A stretch of DNA of 64,000 bases. Source: Arcicella aquatica (GTDB lineage: Bacteria; Bacteroidota; Bacteroidia; Cytophagales; Spirosomataceae). The position numbers and the translations under genes were made by a program. The notes under the pieces are model-generated. The model searched no databases and had not been told where the DNA came from. It saw nothing but the letters and a program-made list of their open reading frames with translations. The stretch is taken from positions 4,596 through 68,595 of the forward strand of contig NZ_JAYFUL010000032.1 in assembly GCF_034928825.1 (NCBI RefSeq). Direction: 5' to 3'. Positions 28,509 to 37,425 of the stretch are shown piece by piece; position 1 is the stretch's first letter; the number at the start of each line of letters is the position of its first letter.

Positions 28509-29969
28509 ATGAAGAATTACTTAGTTATTACTCTTGGCACCAGAGAAATTCAGCTACCTGTAAATAAGATAGAAGAGCATAATTTTGAAGTGCTTGAAGA
28601 AAAAGGAGAAAAATTTTCTAAGTTTTTCATTCAGAAAATCAATGACCATTCTGTTAGAATAGAGGTAAAACAGCCGAGTAAAGAATTTCCTGATTTTTTT
28701 ACAATTTCTCCAAGAACAACTGGGAAAATAATAAATGATAATTATCATTTATTACGACCAATTATTGACTTTCCAATTGTAAGACCAGCAATTGAATACT
28801 TAAAACAAAAAAAAGTGTCCCTCGATGTAATTATGCTTGTATATACAGACCAAGAAGAAGCATTTAAAGGCGGAAAGGTTAAATTTCAAAACAAAGAAAA
28901 TGACTCTCTATTCTATGCTGATATAATTTCAAAATTAATCAAAGAGGATAGTTTTTTTGTTAATACTGAAATTGACCAATTCGCAATTATAGATAATGTT
29001 ACAGATTTGGGATATCAATATGATGATTTTAAAAGAATTAACGACTTCCTATTATATTCAGAAGAAGTAAAACAGGTTTTTTTATATCCACAAGGAGGTA
29101 TCGACCAAATTAATCAAGCTTTGGTATTACGACTTATTGAAATATTTAAGGAGAAAGTAAAGCAACTCCAAAAAGCGGAAGGAGCTGATTTCAAAGAATT
29201 AGATTTTCCTTCTAAGTTTTTAATTAGTTTAAATAAGCAAAAGATTTTGAAGCATTTGGAGGATTATGATTTTGGAGCGATAACAACAGGAAGTAAAACA
29301 GTTACTTGTCTAGCACAGTATGCTAATAAAAGATTAAACTTAGATTATACCTCTTTAAGGGCATATCCAAATACTTTCAAGCAAATTCACTACAAGAACG
29401 AAAAATTAGACTTCCCCTGTGATAATAATGAAAAAATAAAAGATTTATATTTATCTGCCAAGGTATATTATAAACAAGGTAAGTTAAAAGACTTTTTATG
29501 GAGAATTTTTACAATTTTTGAAAATTACACTAAAGTACCAATTGAAAAAAAATTTGGAGATACTGACTGGCTGCGTAAAAAAGAATTTGAGTGGAAAGAC
29601 TATTTAAAAAAAATAGATGCAAATTTAATAGACCATTTACAAAATATAGAAATTACTGTTGGCAGATATAAACAAAAACTAGACTTTTCATATCCTAATC
29701 GACATACTTTTTGGCATATATATTTTTATTTAAATATCGGTGAGAATGAAACTTTAGAAAGAAAAATATATCTAAAAACTGAAAAGCTTTCCGATGAGCG
29801 AAATAAAATTGCTCATACTTTAGATGCAATTACAGAAAAAGATTTGAATGAAGCATTAGGAAAGGATTATAATTGCTTGATGTTGATTTCTGACCTCGAT
29901 AAAATCTTTAATGTCCAAGACTTTGGGATTTATGACGTAATAAGAAAAGAAATAGAAGATTTACTCTAA
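28509..29969 (+). CDS. csm6: Csm6-type CARF-HEPN ribonuclease
   Basis: 486 residues. N-terminal CARF domain: NYLVITLGTREIQL and VFLYPQGGIDQINQAL, the cyclic-oligoadenylate pocket. C-terminal HEPN: ERNKIAHTL contains the R-x4-H catalytic motif (R431, H436). On binding cOA made by Cas10 it cuts RNA non-specifically. It lies 36 bases after csm5 and ends the operon in front of a strong hairpin. Confidence 0.9.
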   Translation: MKNYLVITLGTREIQLPVNKIEEHNFEVLEEKGEKFSKFFIQKINDHSVRIEVKQPSKEFPDFFTISPRTTGKIINDNYHLLRPIIDFPIVRPAIEYLKQKKVSLDVIMLVYTDQEEAFKGGKVKFQNKENDSLFYADIISKLIKEDSFFVNTEIDQFAIIDNVTDLGYQYDDFKRINDFLLYSEEVKQVFLYPQGGIDQINQALVLRLIEIFKEKVKQLQKAEGADFKELDFPSKFLISLNKQKILKHLEDYDFGAITTGSKTVTCLAQYANKRLNLDYTSLRAYPNTFKQIHYKNEKLDFPCDNNEKIKDLYLSAKVYYKQGKLKDFLWRIFTIFENYTKVPIEKKFGDTDWLRKKEFEWKDYLKKIDANLIDHLQNIEITVGRYKQKLDFSYPNRHTFWHIYFYLNIGENETLERKIYLKTEKLSDERNKIAHTLDAITEKDLNEALGKDYNCLMLISDLDKIFNVQDFGIYDVIRKEIEDLL

Positions 29970-29983
29970 ATACCTTCTTTATC

Positions 29984-30028
29984 ATATCATGTATATTTAG
30001 GAATTGGATTCCTAAATATACATGATAT
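29984..30028. terminator. 21-bp perfect hairpin closing the csm operon
   Basis: The arms 29984-30004 and 30008-30028 are perfect reverse complements (the 5' arm starts ATATCATGTATATTTAGG) around a three-base loop. Lying 14 bases after csm6, and before the convergent WYL gene, it is a terminator for one or both. Confidence 0.8.
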
Positions 30029-30118
30029 AAACTATTTTATTAGTTTATATTCACTCTCAAAATTTATAATAATGTTATTACCTCGTACTCATTTGAAATG
30101 ACATTATAAAAGTTTCAC

Positions 30119-31105
30119 TCAAATTACCCCCCCATACTTCGCACCCATTTCTTTAATCTGCTCAATCATTTTATCTCTTAAATGTTGCGGCTCGATTACT
30201 TCAAGATCTTTGCCAAATTCGAGAAGTTTGGCGAGTAACTCGTTATTGAAACGTAATTGATAGATAAATACTTTATGAATATCGGTACTTTCTGCTTCTA
30301 CTTCTTGCTGACTATCATGCAAGGGCTTGGTTATGATATAATTAGCTCTTTTGGCTTCAACTTTTATTTTGACTACCTCCAGTGCTGCATAGGTATTACT
30401 TCTATAATTATATAAATACGTAAAACCGATAATGTCATTTAAAAAGGCTAAATCATTTGGTTTTTGTTGCCTAAAGCCAAAATCAGAGTTTTCGATGGCA
30501 AGTATTCTATCTAAGGCTAAATTATAAATCTTTCCCTTTTTATGCTCGTAACCATAAATGTGCCAACGGTTATGGTACTCTTTAAGTATATATGGACTGA
30601 TACTATATTCTCGCAGCTCTTTATCAAAATCTTGATATTTAATTTTAAGTGTTGTTTGATTTTTGATAGCTTCATATAATTCACTTAGTCTTTTAAGCCC
30701 TACATATTCATCATTTTGTTCAAACTGAACTATTTGTTTTTGTGATACTTTAGGAAGGCGTTCTTTTAATTTAAGCCAAATATCTTCTAAACCTTTAAAA
30801 GCAGGGAATTCTGAAAATTGCTGTAAAAGTGTTTGCACTTCGTCTGCAAACATTGAGTCATTTACGCTAAACCTGTTTAGAAAAGAATATGCTTTACTGT
30901 AACTATACTTGCTCTTTATATTATGAATAGGAGCGTCATAAATTATTTCCAGATTGTGAAGATCATTAAAAATAGTTTTCCGAGCAACAGTAATTTCGTT
31001 GTGTAAATAACTTTTCTGTATATCTGTCCAACCAACTGGTGTACCTTTCGCCAACAGATTATGAAGAATTTGTAAGCGGTCAAATTGATTCTTAGTTTTT
31101 GCCAT
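30119..31105 (-). CDS. WYL-domain transcription regulator
   Basis: 328 residues. An N-terminal winged helix (FDRLQILHNLLAKGTPVGWTD and VARKTIFNDLHNLEIIY) is followed by a WYL domain (LYEAIKNQTTLKIKYQDFDKEL, SPYILKEYHNRWHIYGYE) and a WCX-like C-terminus (FIYQLRFNNELLAKLLEFGKDLEVIEP). WYL proteins are common CRISPR regulators that sense nucleotide-like ligands. It is divergent from the helicase gene, and the shared 212-base gap contains a GTGTAA-N5-TTACAC palindrome repeated before cas6 and before the prim-pol gene. Confidence 0.9.
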   Translation of the reverse strand: MAKTKNQFDRLQILHNLLAKGTPVGWTDIQKSYLHNEITVARKTIFNDLHNLEIIYDAPIHNIKSKYSYSKAYSFLNRFSVNDSMFADEVQTLLQQFSEFPAFKGLEDIWLKLKERLPKVSQKQIVQFEQNDEYVGLKRLSELYEAIKNQTTLKIKYQDFDKELREYSISPYILKEYHNRWHIYGYEHKKGKIYNLALDRILAIENSDFGFRQQKPNDLAFLNDIIGFTYLYNYRSNTYAALEVVKIKVEAKRANYIITKPLHDSQQEVEAESTDIHKVFIYQLRFNNELLAKLLEFGKDLEVIEPQHLRDKMIEQIKEMGAKYGGVI

Positions 31106-31117
31106 TTTATTATAATC

Positions 31118-31152
31118 GTGTAATTACTTTACACCAATTTAAGCAAACTTTG
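31118..31152 (+). promoter_or_regulatory. Operator and promoter between the WYL gene and the adaptation genes
   Basis: GTGTAA-TTACT-TTACAC (31118-31134), with TTTG at 31149-31152 exactly 14 bases later. It lies 13 bases from the WYL start codon, so it could control both directions. Confidence 0.72.
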
Positions 31153-31301
31153 CATCAGAAACAAGAAATAAACATTTTAAACCCCATATCAACTTCAATA
31201 CAAATCTAACGATTACTTCATTTCTTCCCTTCGCTCCTACTTCGGAGCAGGTAGTTATCCTTGATAACATCAAAAGTTTTTTAGCTGACAAGCAAGACTT
31301 T

Positions 31302-32546
31302 ATGATTGTAAAGGGTGCAGCAGGTACTGGCAAAACTTCTATTATGAAGGCAGTTGCAGATTACCTTAATCAGCAAAATATTGGTTTTGAATTGCTTGCT
31401 CCTACTGGACGTGCGGCTAAGAATATTGCTCAGAAAGCTGGTTATCAAGCAGATACTGTTCATTCATGTATTTATATTCCTGAAACTGATACGGAAGAAG
31501 CTAAAGTACGCTTTAAGACTAAGGCAAATAAGTTTTCAGAACAACGTGTGTATATCGTTGATGAAAGTTCTATGCTCAGCGATTTGGTGAATAATTCACA
31601 GGACTTTGAAGCTACAACTCCTATGCTTTCAGATTTAATTGCCTTTGTAAAACAGGGAAATAAAGCGAACAAACTCATTTTTGTTGGTGACGATTGTCAA
31701 TTGCCTCCAGTTGGCTATAAAGCTTTTGCACAATCTCCTGCATTGTTATTGTCTTACTTGAAACAAACCTTTGATTTGAATGGTACTGAGGTACAATTAT
31801 CAAGGGTGATGCGTCAATCAGAAGGTTCATACATTCTTGACTCGGCTTATGATGTACGTTCTTACATCCAGAAACAGCAAGGTTTCAAACGTAATATTGG
31901 CAAAGCTATGTACAATCCAAATCATGTAACTGACTTGTACATTCAACGTTACGATTTCAATCAGCCACAAAACGTAGCAATTATCGCTTATTCTAACGAT
32001 TATGTAAGTCGTTGTAATAAGTTGGTACGTGAAAAACTTGGTTTGGGTGGAATCTTGACAAAAGGTGATTTGGTGGTGCTGAATCGTAATTATTATGGTA
32101 AGTTATTTACATATATCCCCAATGGTGAGGTTGCTCAAGTAGTGGCAACTGGACCAGTCCGTATTGTGTCGGAACTCCGCTTTATGGAAGTTGAATTAGC
32201 TCTTTTTAATGAAGACGATAAAGCTTATACAGTTTCCACGAAAATACTTTTGGATACTTTAGAAAATCCTAAGTTGTTTACTCACGACAAGAAGAAGGCT
32301 CTTTTCGCATCGGCGTACAAGAATAACCCAACGTATCGTAGCTCAAAAGATGTGCGTGATGATGAATTTTTATCCGCAATGCAGGTAAATTATGCTCATG
32401 CTTTCAATTGCCATAAAGCACAAGGTAGCGAATGGAATACAGTGTTACTCAATACTTGGATGCCCGATACCGACCAGCGTTTTTTATACACGGGTGTTAC
32501 TCGTGCAAAAAGTGAGCTATTCACCAACAACGCTCACTGTTTTTAA
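31302..32546 (+). CDS. RecD/Dda-like SF1B helicase in the CRISPR adaptation operon
   Basis: 414 residues from the first ATG. Walker A GAAGTGKTS, motif Ia LLAPTGRAAKN, motif II VYIVDESSM, motif III IFVGDDCQLPP, motif V FNCHKAQGSEWN and motif VI LYTGVTRAKS: all SF1B motifs are present. Homology clearly runs upstream (LTITSFLPFAPTSEQVVILDNIKSFLADKQDF, given here in two parts by eye), yet there is no ATG, GTG or TTG in that frame back to a stop at about 31,139; the segment begins with TTC AAT ACA at 31,194. So the first about 36 residues use an unknown start. The helicase may process DNA ends into pre-spacers or act in defence. Confidence 0.82.
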   Translation: MIVKGAAGTGKTSIMKAVADYLNQQNIGFELLAPTGRAAKNIAQKAGYQADTVHSCIYIPETDTEEAKVRFKTKANKFSEQRVYIVDESSMLSDLVNNSQDFEATTPMLSDLIAFVKQGNKANKLIFVGDDCQLPPVGYKAFAQSPALLLSYLKQTFDLNGTEVQLSRVMRQSEGSYILDSAYDVRSYIQKQQGFKRNIGKAMYNPNHVTDLYIQRYDFNQPQNVAIIAYSNDYVSRCNKLVREKLGLGGILTKGDLVVLNRNYYGKLFTYIPNGEVAQVVATGPVRIVSELRFMEVELALFNEDDKAYTVSTKILLDTLENPKLFTHDKKKALFASAYKNNPTYRSSKDVRDDEFLSAMQVNYAHAFNCHKAQGSEWNTVLLNTWMPDTDQRFLYTGVTRAKSELFTNNAHCF

Positions 32547-32603
32547 GCAATTATTAAAATAATATCTCACTTAATTATTATTCATATTTTAATCCATACG
32601 ACC

Positions 32604-33872
32604 ATGACGAATTTTAATACTCCCACACCAGTAAACACTACTGATACTTTGGCTCAAAATGCTGATAAAAATATTGTTCAACCGCAAAACCCTACGATTA
32701 TGACGACAACTGTAAAAAAAGTAAATCTACGTGAATATGGTGCAGAACAATCTTTGGCGCACAAAGGAAATGCTGACGCTTTGTACAACGCTTTCTTAGA
32801 AATAAGAAGTGGTCATATTATTGATGAAAATGCTGATATAGAACAACAGCAACAATATCAATTACAGTTAGATGATAAAATTGCGAACTTTGAAAAGGGT
32901 GTAATCGGTTTGGAAAGTGCCAGCGAGCAAATTACTGCTGTGGAAATTCCAAATCTGGAAAGAACCATTGAGGAGCTTGAAACGGAAATTCATGAATGGG
33001 TACTTGAAAAACATCAAGCACAAAAACCCGATACAGTGAATCGTTTTAACTTATTCCGCTTGGGAATTATGTGCTTGTTGGGTTTGGTTTATGTTTTTGC
33101 TTTTTATGTAAGTGCTGTTTACATGGGTATGATGCGTGATATTGACAAAACCCTAGAGGATGCTCAGAAAAATCATAGCATGAATTCTGTATTTAACGCT
33201 ATTTTTTCAAAGGAAGCATTTACTACTTTCAACTTCCACTGGTTTGCCCCTATTCTTTTACTGATGTTTGCCATCACTATAGAACATATTTGGAAAAGCC
33301 TGGCAGGAAAACAAAGAATTATAGTAATTACTTTGGCAATACTCCTCACTGGAGCTTTGGATGCAATCATTGCTTATAAAATTGAAAGTACTAACCAGCA
33401 AGTAAAAATGATGATGGGCTTAGAAGATCCAAATCATATCTGGTGGAAAAGTGGCGACTTTTATGCTGTATTAATGATGGGATTTATCGGCACACTAGTT
33501 TGGGGTGGACTGGGTTATGCTTTTACTGAAGAATTAGGGAAAACCGACTTCGCTAAAATTGTAGCATTAGAGGTAAATCATAGGAAAACAAAAATCCGTG
33601 AAATCCGTGAAAGAATTGCTACTATGAGAAACAGCATTCTTGATTTACAATCGAAGATGAAGCAGTTAGAAGTTGACATCAAGCGTTTACGAGAACAGAA
33701 ACAAACCATGAAGGTAAGTATGGCTGAGCTAGAACGCTATGCTGCTATGTTTTACGATGGTTGGATGCAACTGGTTGGTGCAATTCCCAACGGAGAGCTG
33801 CTTAGAAGTCAGTGTGAACAAAAATACACCTTGTTTCGTGAAAAATACATACTTCCTGATGAAACAAATTAG
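32604..33872 (+). CDS. Four-helix membrane protein with coiled coils
   Basis: 422 residues. A cytosolic helical part with a coiled coil (about 90-145, IPNLERTIEELETEIHEW) precedes four membrane segments at about 150-170, 212-230, 238-258 and 286-308 (e.g. LGIMCLLGLVYVFAFYVS; LVWGGLGYAF), followed by a second long coiled coil (about 319-375, LQSKMKQLEVDIKRLREQK). An internal ATG at 32,700 (MTTTVKKVNLREY) is an alternative start resembling that of the next gene. No family was recognised. It sits between a helicase and cas1, so an ion channel or membrane anchor role in CRISPR immunity is possible. Confidence 0.7.
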   Translation: MTNFNTPTPVNTTDTLAQNADKNIVQPQNPTIMTTTVKKVNLREYGAEQSLAHKGNADALYNAFLEIRSGHIIDENADIEQQQQYQLQLDDKIANFEKGVIGLESASEQITAVEIPNLERTIEELETEIHEWVLEKHQAQKPDTVNRFNLFRLGIMCLLGLVYVFAFYVSAVYMGMMRDIDKTLEDAQKNHSMNSVFNAIFSKEAFTTFNFHWFAPILLLMFAITIEHIWKSLAGKQRIIVITLAILLTGALDAIIAYKIESTNQQVKMMMGLEDPNHIWWKSGDFYAVLMMGFIGTLVWGGLGYAFTEELGKTDFAKIVALEVNHRKTKIREIRERIATMRNSILDLQSKMKQLEVDIKRLREQKQTMKVSMAELERYAAMFYDGWMQLVGAIPNGELLRSQCEQKYTLFREKYILPDETN

Positions 33873-33933
33873 GCTTATTTCAATTCCAATTTTTGATTTC
33901 CCCAAACACTTAACAAACAAAACCTTTACAATT

Positions 33934-34785
33934 ATGACGACAATTACTACAATATCTCGCACTTTAGTTTTGATGATAATCATCCATTTTTTTTTAACAA
34001 TTCAGGTTACTTTGGCCCAAAGTACTGGTAAAAACTATGTTGTATTACTGGATTTATCGGACAGACTTTTATCAGCACAGCAGCCAGAAAGAGACAAAGC
34101 AATCATTCAAGCGATTTTCAAAGCTTTTGAAGAACAGGTGCGTAAAAATTATTATATCTACTCACACGATTCTTTTAAAGTAGCCATTATTCCGCAAGAA
34201 GGGGGAATTGATGAACAACGCTACACGCAAGAGTTATTTATTGATATGGCTAAATTGGGTATAAAAGACAAGAGAGTACAGTTGGATAAGCTAAAAGCAC
34301 AAATGCCTGAATTGCTCAACAAACTTTATGCTGAAGCGACTAAAAATAAGGTTCAATCAAAGCAATTTCAAGGAACTGATATTTGGCGTTATTTCAACGA
34401 TTACCTGAGTGTCGATTTACAAAAGAATGCTCAGAACAAATTGTTTATCCTTACGGATGGTTATTTTGATTTTGAATCAAATCGCTATATCGGAAAACAA
34501 GGTAATAGAAGTACGGATTCTCGGATGATTGCTCGTTTACGAAATTTACCGAACTGGAAAGAAGTATTATCTTTGCCCAACGAAGGCTTAATTTCGATAG
34601 CTAAAAACTTCACTCATTTAGAAGTATCCATCATTGAAATTACTCCTAAAAATAAGGTTTTACAAGAATTGGATATTATTTACGCTCTTTGGAAGAAATG
34701 GCTTACCGAAATGAAAGTTCAGAAAGTAAACTTCTTGAACAAAGGGAATATTGCTCAGATAACGCAGCGTATCGGCGAACTATAA
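33934..34785 (+). CDS. Secreted VWA-like protein in the adaptation operon
   Basis: 283 residues from the ATG at 33,934; the longer frame from 33,739 reads into the previous gene. A signal peptide (LVLMIIIHFFLTIQVTLAQS) is followed by NYVVLLDLSDRLL, where DLS gives the DxS of a metal-binding site, and KLFILTDGYFDF, the TDG block, as in von Willebrand factor A domains. A third MIDAS residue is not obvious. The protein should act in the periplasm, which is strange beside cas1; its natural partner is the preceding membrane protein. Confidence 0.65.
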   Translation: MTTITTISRTLVLMIIIHFFLTIQVTLAQSTGKNYVVLLDLSDRLLSAQQPERDKAIIQAIFKAFEEQVRKNYYIYSHDSFKVAIIPQEGGIDEQRYTQELFIDMAKLGIKDKRVQLDKLKAQMPELLNKLYAEATKNKVQSKQFQGTDIWRYFNDYLSVDLQKNAQNKLFILTDGYFDFESNRYIGKQGNRSTDSRMIARLRNLPNWKEVLSLPNEGLISIAKNFTHLEVSIIEITPKNKVLQELDIIYALWKKWLTEMKVQKVNFLNKGNIAQITQRIGEL

Positions 34786-34923
34786 ACTAAAGAATGCTTG
34801 ATTTTCACACTTTAATCCAGAAAAGCCTTCAATACAACTCAACTTATTATCAATCAGCGTGGTAGTAGCCTAAGTGTCAAAAACGGACGTTATTGTGTCC
34901 GTTCAAGCGAAAGTGTTGCTTTT

Positions 34924-35802
34924 GTGGCAGTTCATGAGGTGAAAGTTATTCATCTTCATTCGGCTACGAAATTGAGTTTTGAAGTAGTTCAAACTGCTCT
35001 TGAGCAAGGAACAGATATACTTTTTGTGAATAGAAAAGGACATCCAATTGGCAGGGTTCTCGGTAATACTTTTGGTTCTATTTCAACCATTCGTAAAAAT
35101 CAACTTACTTTTTCGCAGAGTATCGTTGGTTTAGAATGGGTTAGAAGCATTTTGGTTAAAAAGGCTGAAAATCAATATAATATTTTGGAGTTATTATCTC
35201 TTTTATCTGGAGTGAAAATTGATAATTCACTCCAAAAAGTAGCCAAGTATATTGAAAGGTTTAAAACCTATCAGCATGAAGATTTTTCGGAAACCTTTGC
35301 TACTTTTAGAGGAATCGAAGGAAGTTGCTCTAAAAACTATTTTGAGGGTATCAGACAAATTATCCCTGCTCAATATCATTTTGAAAGACGTTCGCAACAT
35401 CCTGCATTGGATGCTTTTAATTGTCTTTTAAATTACGGTTACGGAATGTTGTATGCTCATTGCGAATCTGCCTTAATTCGGGCAGGGGTTGACCCTGCGG
35501 TTGGTGTAATGCACCGTGACGAGTACAATCGTCCTGTGTTAGTCTATGATTTTATTGAACAGTTTAGACATTGGGTTGACTATGTGGTTTGTCATCTTTG
35601 TTTACAAGAAGTAATTTTTGAGGAATTTTTCGATATTGAAAACTCTCAGTATTGGCTTAATACTTATGGCAAAAGAATCCTTATCCAAAGCATGAACGAG
35701 TACCTGAATGAATTGGTTAATTTACAAGGACTTAGCAGAAGTAGGCTCAATCATCTTGAACTCGAAGCACAGCGTTTGGCATCTCAGCTAAAAAAAATAT
35801 AA
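34924..35802 (+). CDS. cas1: Cas1 spacer-integration nuclease
   Basis: 292 residues from the GTG at 34,924. Metal ligands are visible in FRGIEGSCSKNYFEGI (Glu), GVMHRDEYNRPVL (His) and VYDFIEQFRHWVD (Asp/Glu). The beta-domain N-terminus lies upstream in the same frame: LIINQRGSSLSVKNGRYCV at 34,840-34,896, matching the usual first strands of Cas1. That part starts with TTC AAT ACA ACT at 34,828 and has no NTG codon; the frame is closed by a TAA at about 34,813. So about 32 residues are read from an unknown start. Cas1 with Cas2 integrates new spacers at the leader end. Confidence 0.93.
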   Translation: MAVHEVKVIHLHSATKLSFEVVQTALEQGTDILFVNRKGHPIGRVLGNTFGSISTIRKNQLTFSQSIVGLEWVRSILVKKAENQYNILELLSLLSGVKIDNSLQKVAKYIERFKTYQHEDFSETFATFRGIEGSCSKNYFEGIRQIIPAQYHFERRSQHPALDAFNCLLNYGYGMLYAHCESALIRAGVDPAVGVMHRDEYNRPVLVYDFIEQFRHWVDYVVCHLCLQEVIFEEFFDIENSQYWLNTYGKRILIQSMNEYLNELVNLQGLSRSRLNHLELEAQRLASQLKKI

Positions 35803-35837
35803 TTGTAAATAGATTACACTTTATGTGGACAACTTTG
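35803..35837 (+). promoter_or_regulatory. Third WYL-type operator and promoter, before the prim-pol gene
   Basis: TTGTAA-ATAGA-TTACAC (35803-35819) differs from the other two by one base. TTTG (35834-35837) follows after exactly 14 bases. It begins directly at the cas1 stop codon, so prim-pol, cas2 and the TPR gene can be transcribed apart from cas1. Confidence 0.65.
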
Positions 35838-35934
35838 CATATCAATTCACACTAAACATCTTAGAACCTTCAATACTCCACAACAACTTTCGTTAGGCTT
35901 TGCCATTACTTCGGCTTCGGAAACACTTCAAAGA

Positions 35935-36918
35935 GTGATGATTGAAGACATCGTTGCCTTGATTTCTGGGGAAAAAACGTCTTCTTTAAAACAGGAGGTT
36001 GCTCGTTTACAGAAGTTGAGAACGATAGACAAAACGGCATATCGTAACTTAAAAACACGTTTACCCTATTTGGTAGGAAGTGTTTTTAAAGGTAACAATC
36101 GTCGTGCTGAAAACTTGGAAGCCGTCAATTTCTTGATATTGGACATTGATAATCTTAGCGATTTTGATGGGCAAATTCCAGAGGCTATCAAAGCCGACGA
36201 TACTGTCATGTTGGCTTTTGTTTCTCCTAGTGGCGAAGGAATCAAAGTGCTTTTCAGATTAGAAAGTACCATTTGTCCTACTGATGGCTTTCAAACAGCC
36301 TATCGTGATTTTGCTGAAAACTTTGGTGTTAAAGTTGGCTTAACAGGTTTTGTGGATTTAAAAACTTCGGATGTTAGCAGGGCATGCTTTCTATCTTATG
36401 ACGAAAACGTATATTTCAATCCGTCTGCAATCGCTATTAAACTTGAGCTTAATAATGATTTGGTGTTGTTTGAAACAGATGATCAAAATGATTCTGATAT
36501 TCAAGTTATGGAAAAGCCCATGGTGAAGGAAAAATCTGTGGTAAATCAAACTGCTTATAAAGCGATTTTAAAGGAAATAAATCCTAATACGCTTACTCGT
36601 CCTAAAAAAGATATTATTGTGCCGAATGAAATTTCTTTACTTGAGCCAGAGCTTGAAAAGCTATGTACCAATGCTGGCTTTGTTTTACTTGAAAAACAGC
36701 CTATCCAATATGGTATAAAAATCATGGCTAAACAAGGCTACCGTAAGGCTGAAGTAAATATATTTTATGGGAAAAAAGGATATTCCGTCGTGATTTCACC
36801 TAAAACGGGTACTGATAAAGATTTGAATGAATTATTGCATGGGATACTTTATAATTTCCTTTTCCCTTCTCCTATCGTGGAGAATATTACGTTTGCTGAC
36901 TTTATTTCTCAAAACTAA
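35935..36918 (+). CDS. VirE_N/BT4734-type primase-polymerase-like protein (CAPP type B candidate)
   Basis: 327 residues from the GTG at 35,935. NFLILDIDN is the DxD metal motif, FVSPSGEGIKVLFRL the second block, and DVSRACFLSYDENVYFNP the third; these are the signature of the BT4734/VirE N-terminal family, related to archaeo-eukaryotic primases. Lying between cas1 and cas2, it fits the CRISPR-associated primase-polymerases thought to help make or repair spacer DNA. Upstream codons in frame (TFNTPQQLSLGFAITSA) belong to the domain but have no NTG start; they begin at TTC AAT ACT, 35,869. The C-terminal about 100 residues (after residue 215) form a separate small domain. Confidence 0.78.
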   Translation: MMIEDIVALISGEKTSSLKQEVARLQKLRTIDKTAYRNLKTRLPYLVGSVFKGNNRRAENLEAVNFLILDIDNLSDFDGQIPEAIKADDTVMLAFVSPSGEGIKVLFRLESTICPTDGFQTAYRDFAENFGVKVGLTGFVDLKTSDVSRACFLSYDENVYFNPSAIAIKLELNNDLVLFETDDQNDSDIQVMEKPMVKEKSVVNQTAYKAILKEINPNTLTRPKKDIIVPNEISLLEPELEKLCTNAGFVLLEKQPIQYGIKIMAKQGYRKAEVNIFYGKKGYSVVISPKTGTDKDLNELLHGILYNFLFPSPIVENITFADFISQN

Positions 36919-36927
36919 ATAAAAACC

Positions 36928-37425
36928 ATGCCCAGAAAAAAAGCATTTAAACCCAAACCTTTAGCAACACTGAATCAGGAGTGGGAGAAAGCAGCCTTGC
37001 CGTTCTTGCCTGAAAAACAGTTAAGCGAACTAACATCAGTTGAAAATCAGGAAAAAGTTTTTCCAGATGGCTTAAAGATTTTCTTTGATTTTCTGAAAAA
37101 TACTCAAAAACTAAAACGTTCGGAAGATATGTATTGCTTTATAATGTACGATATTGAAAATACCAAAATAAGAAATATGATGGCAAAGTACCTCATACAA
37201 AAAGGTTGTATTAGAGTACAAAAGTCTATCTATTTTGCTCGGTTTCATCGAAAATTACAAAAAGAAGTAACCGATATGTTGCGAAAAATGCAAGCTTGTT
37301 ACGAAAATCAAGATAGCATTTTGGTGCTTCCTGTTGGGGAAGATATGCTCAATAGCTTAACCTGTATTGGTAAATCTTTTGAATTGAAGTTGATTACTGC
37401 ACCCAAGCATACTATGTTTTTCTGA
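36928..37425 (+). CDS. cas2: Cas2 with an N-terminal extension
   Basis: 165 residues, against 85-110 for most Cas2. The Cas2 core begins at about residue 67: MYCFIMYDIENTKIRNMMAKYLIQKG with the conserved Asp, then RVQKSIYFARFHRKLQ and ILVLPVGEDMLNSL. The first about 66 residues (basic PRKKAFKPKP, then WEKAALPFLPEKQLSELT) are additional and could contact Cas1, the prim-pol protein or the leader. An ordinary ATG start follows the prim-pol stop by nine bases. Confidence 0.9.
   Translation: MPRKKAFKPKPLATLNQEWEKAALPFLPEKQLSELTSVENQEKVFPDGLKIFFDFLKNTQKLKRSEDMYCFIMYDIENTKIRNMMAKYLIQKGCIRVQKSIYFARFHRKLQKEVTDMLRKMQACYENQDSILVLPVGEDMLNSLTCIGKSFELKLITAPKHTMFF

Noticed and set aside
33739..33933. 65-residue extension of the VWA-like protein
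   Set aside because: It overlaps the C-terminus of the membrane protein in another frame; the signal peptide begins after the ATG at 33,934.
34786..34923. Insertion of a mobile element or intron as the cause of the missing cas1 start
   Set aside because: No terminal repeats or target duplications, and the coding sequence reads continuously through this stretch.
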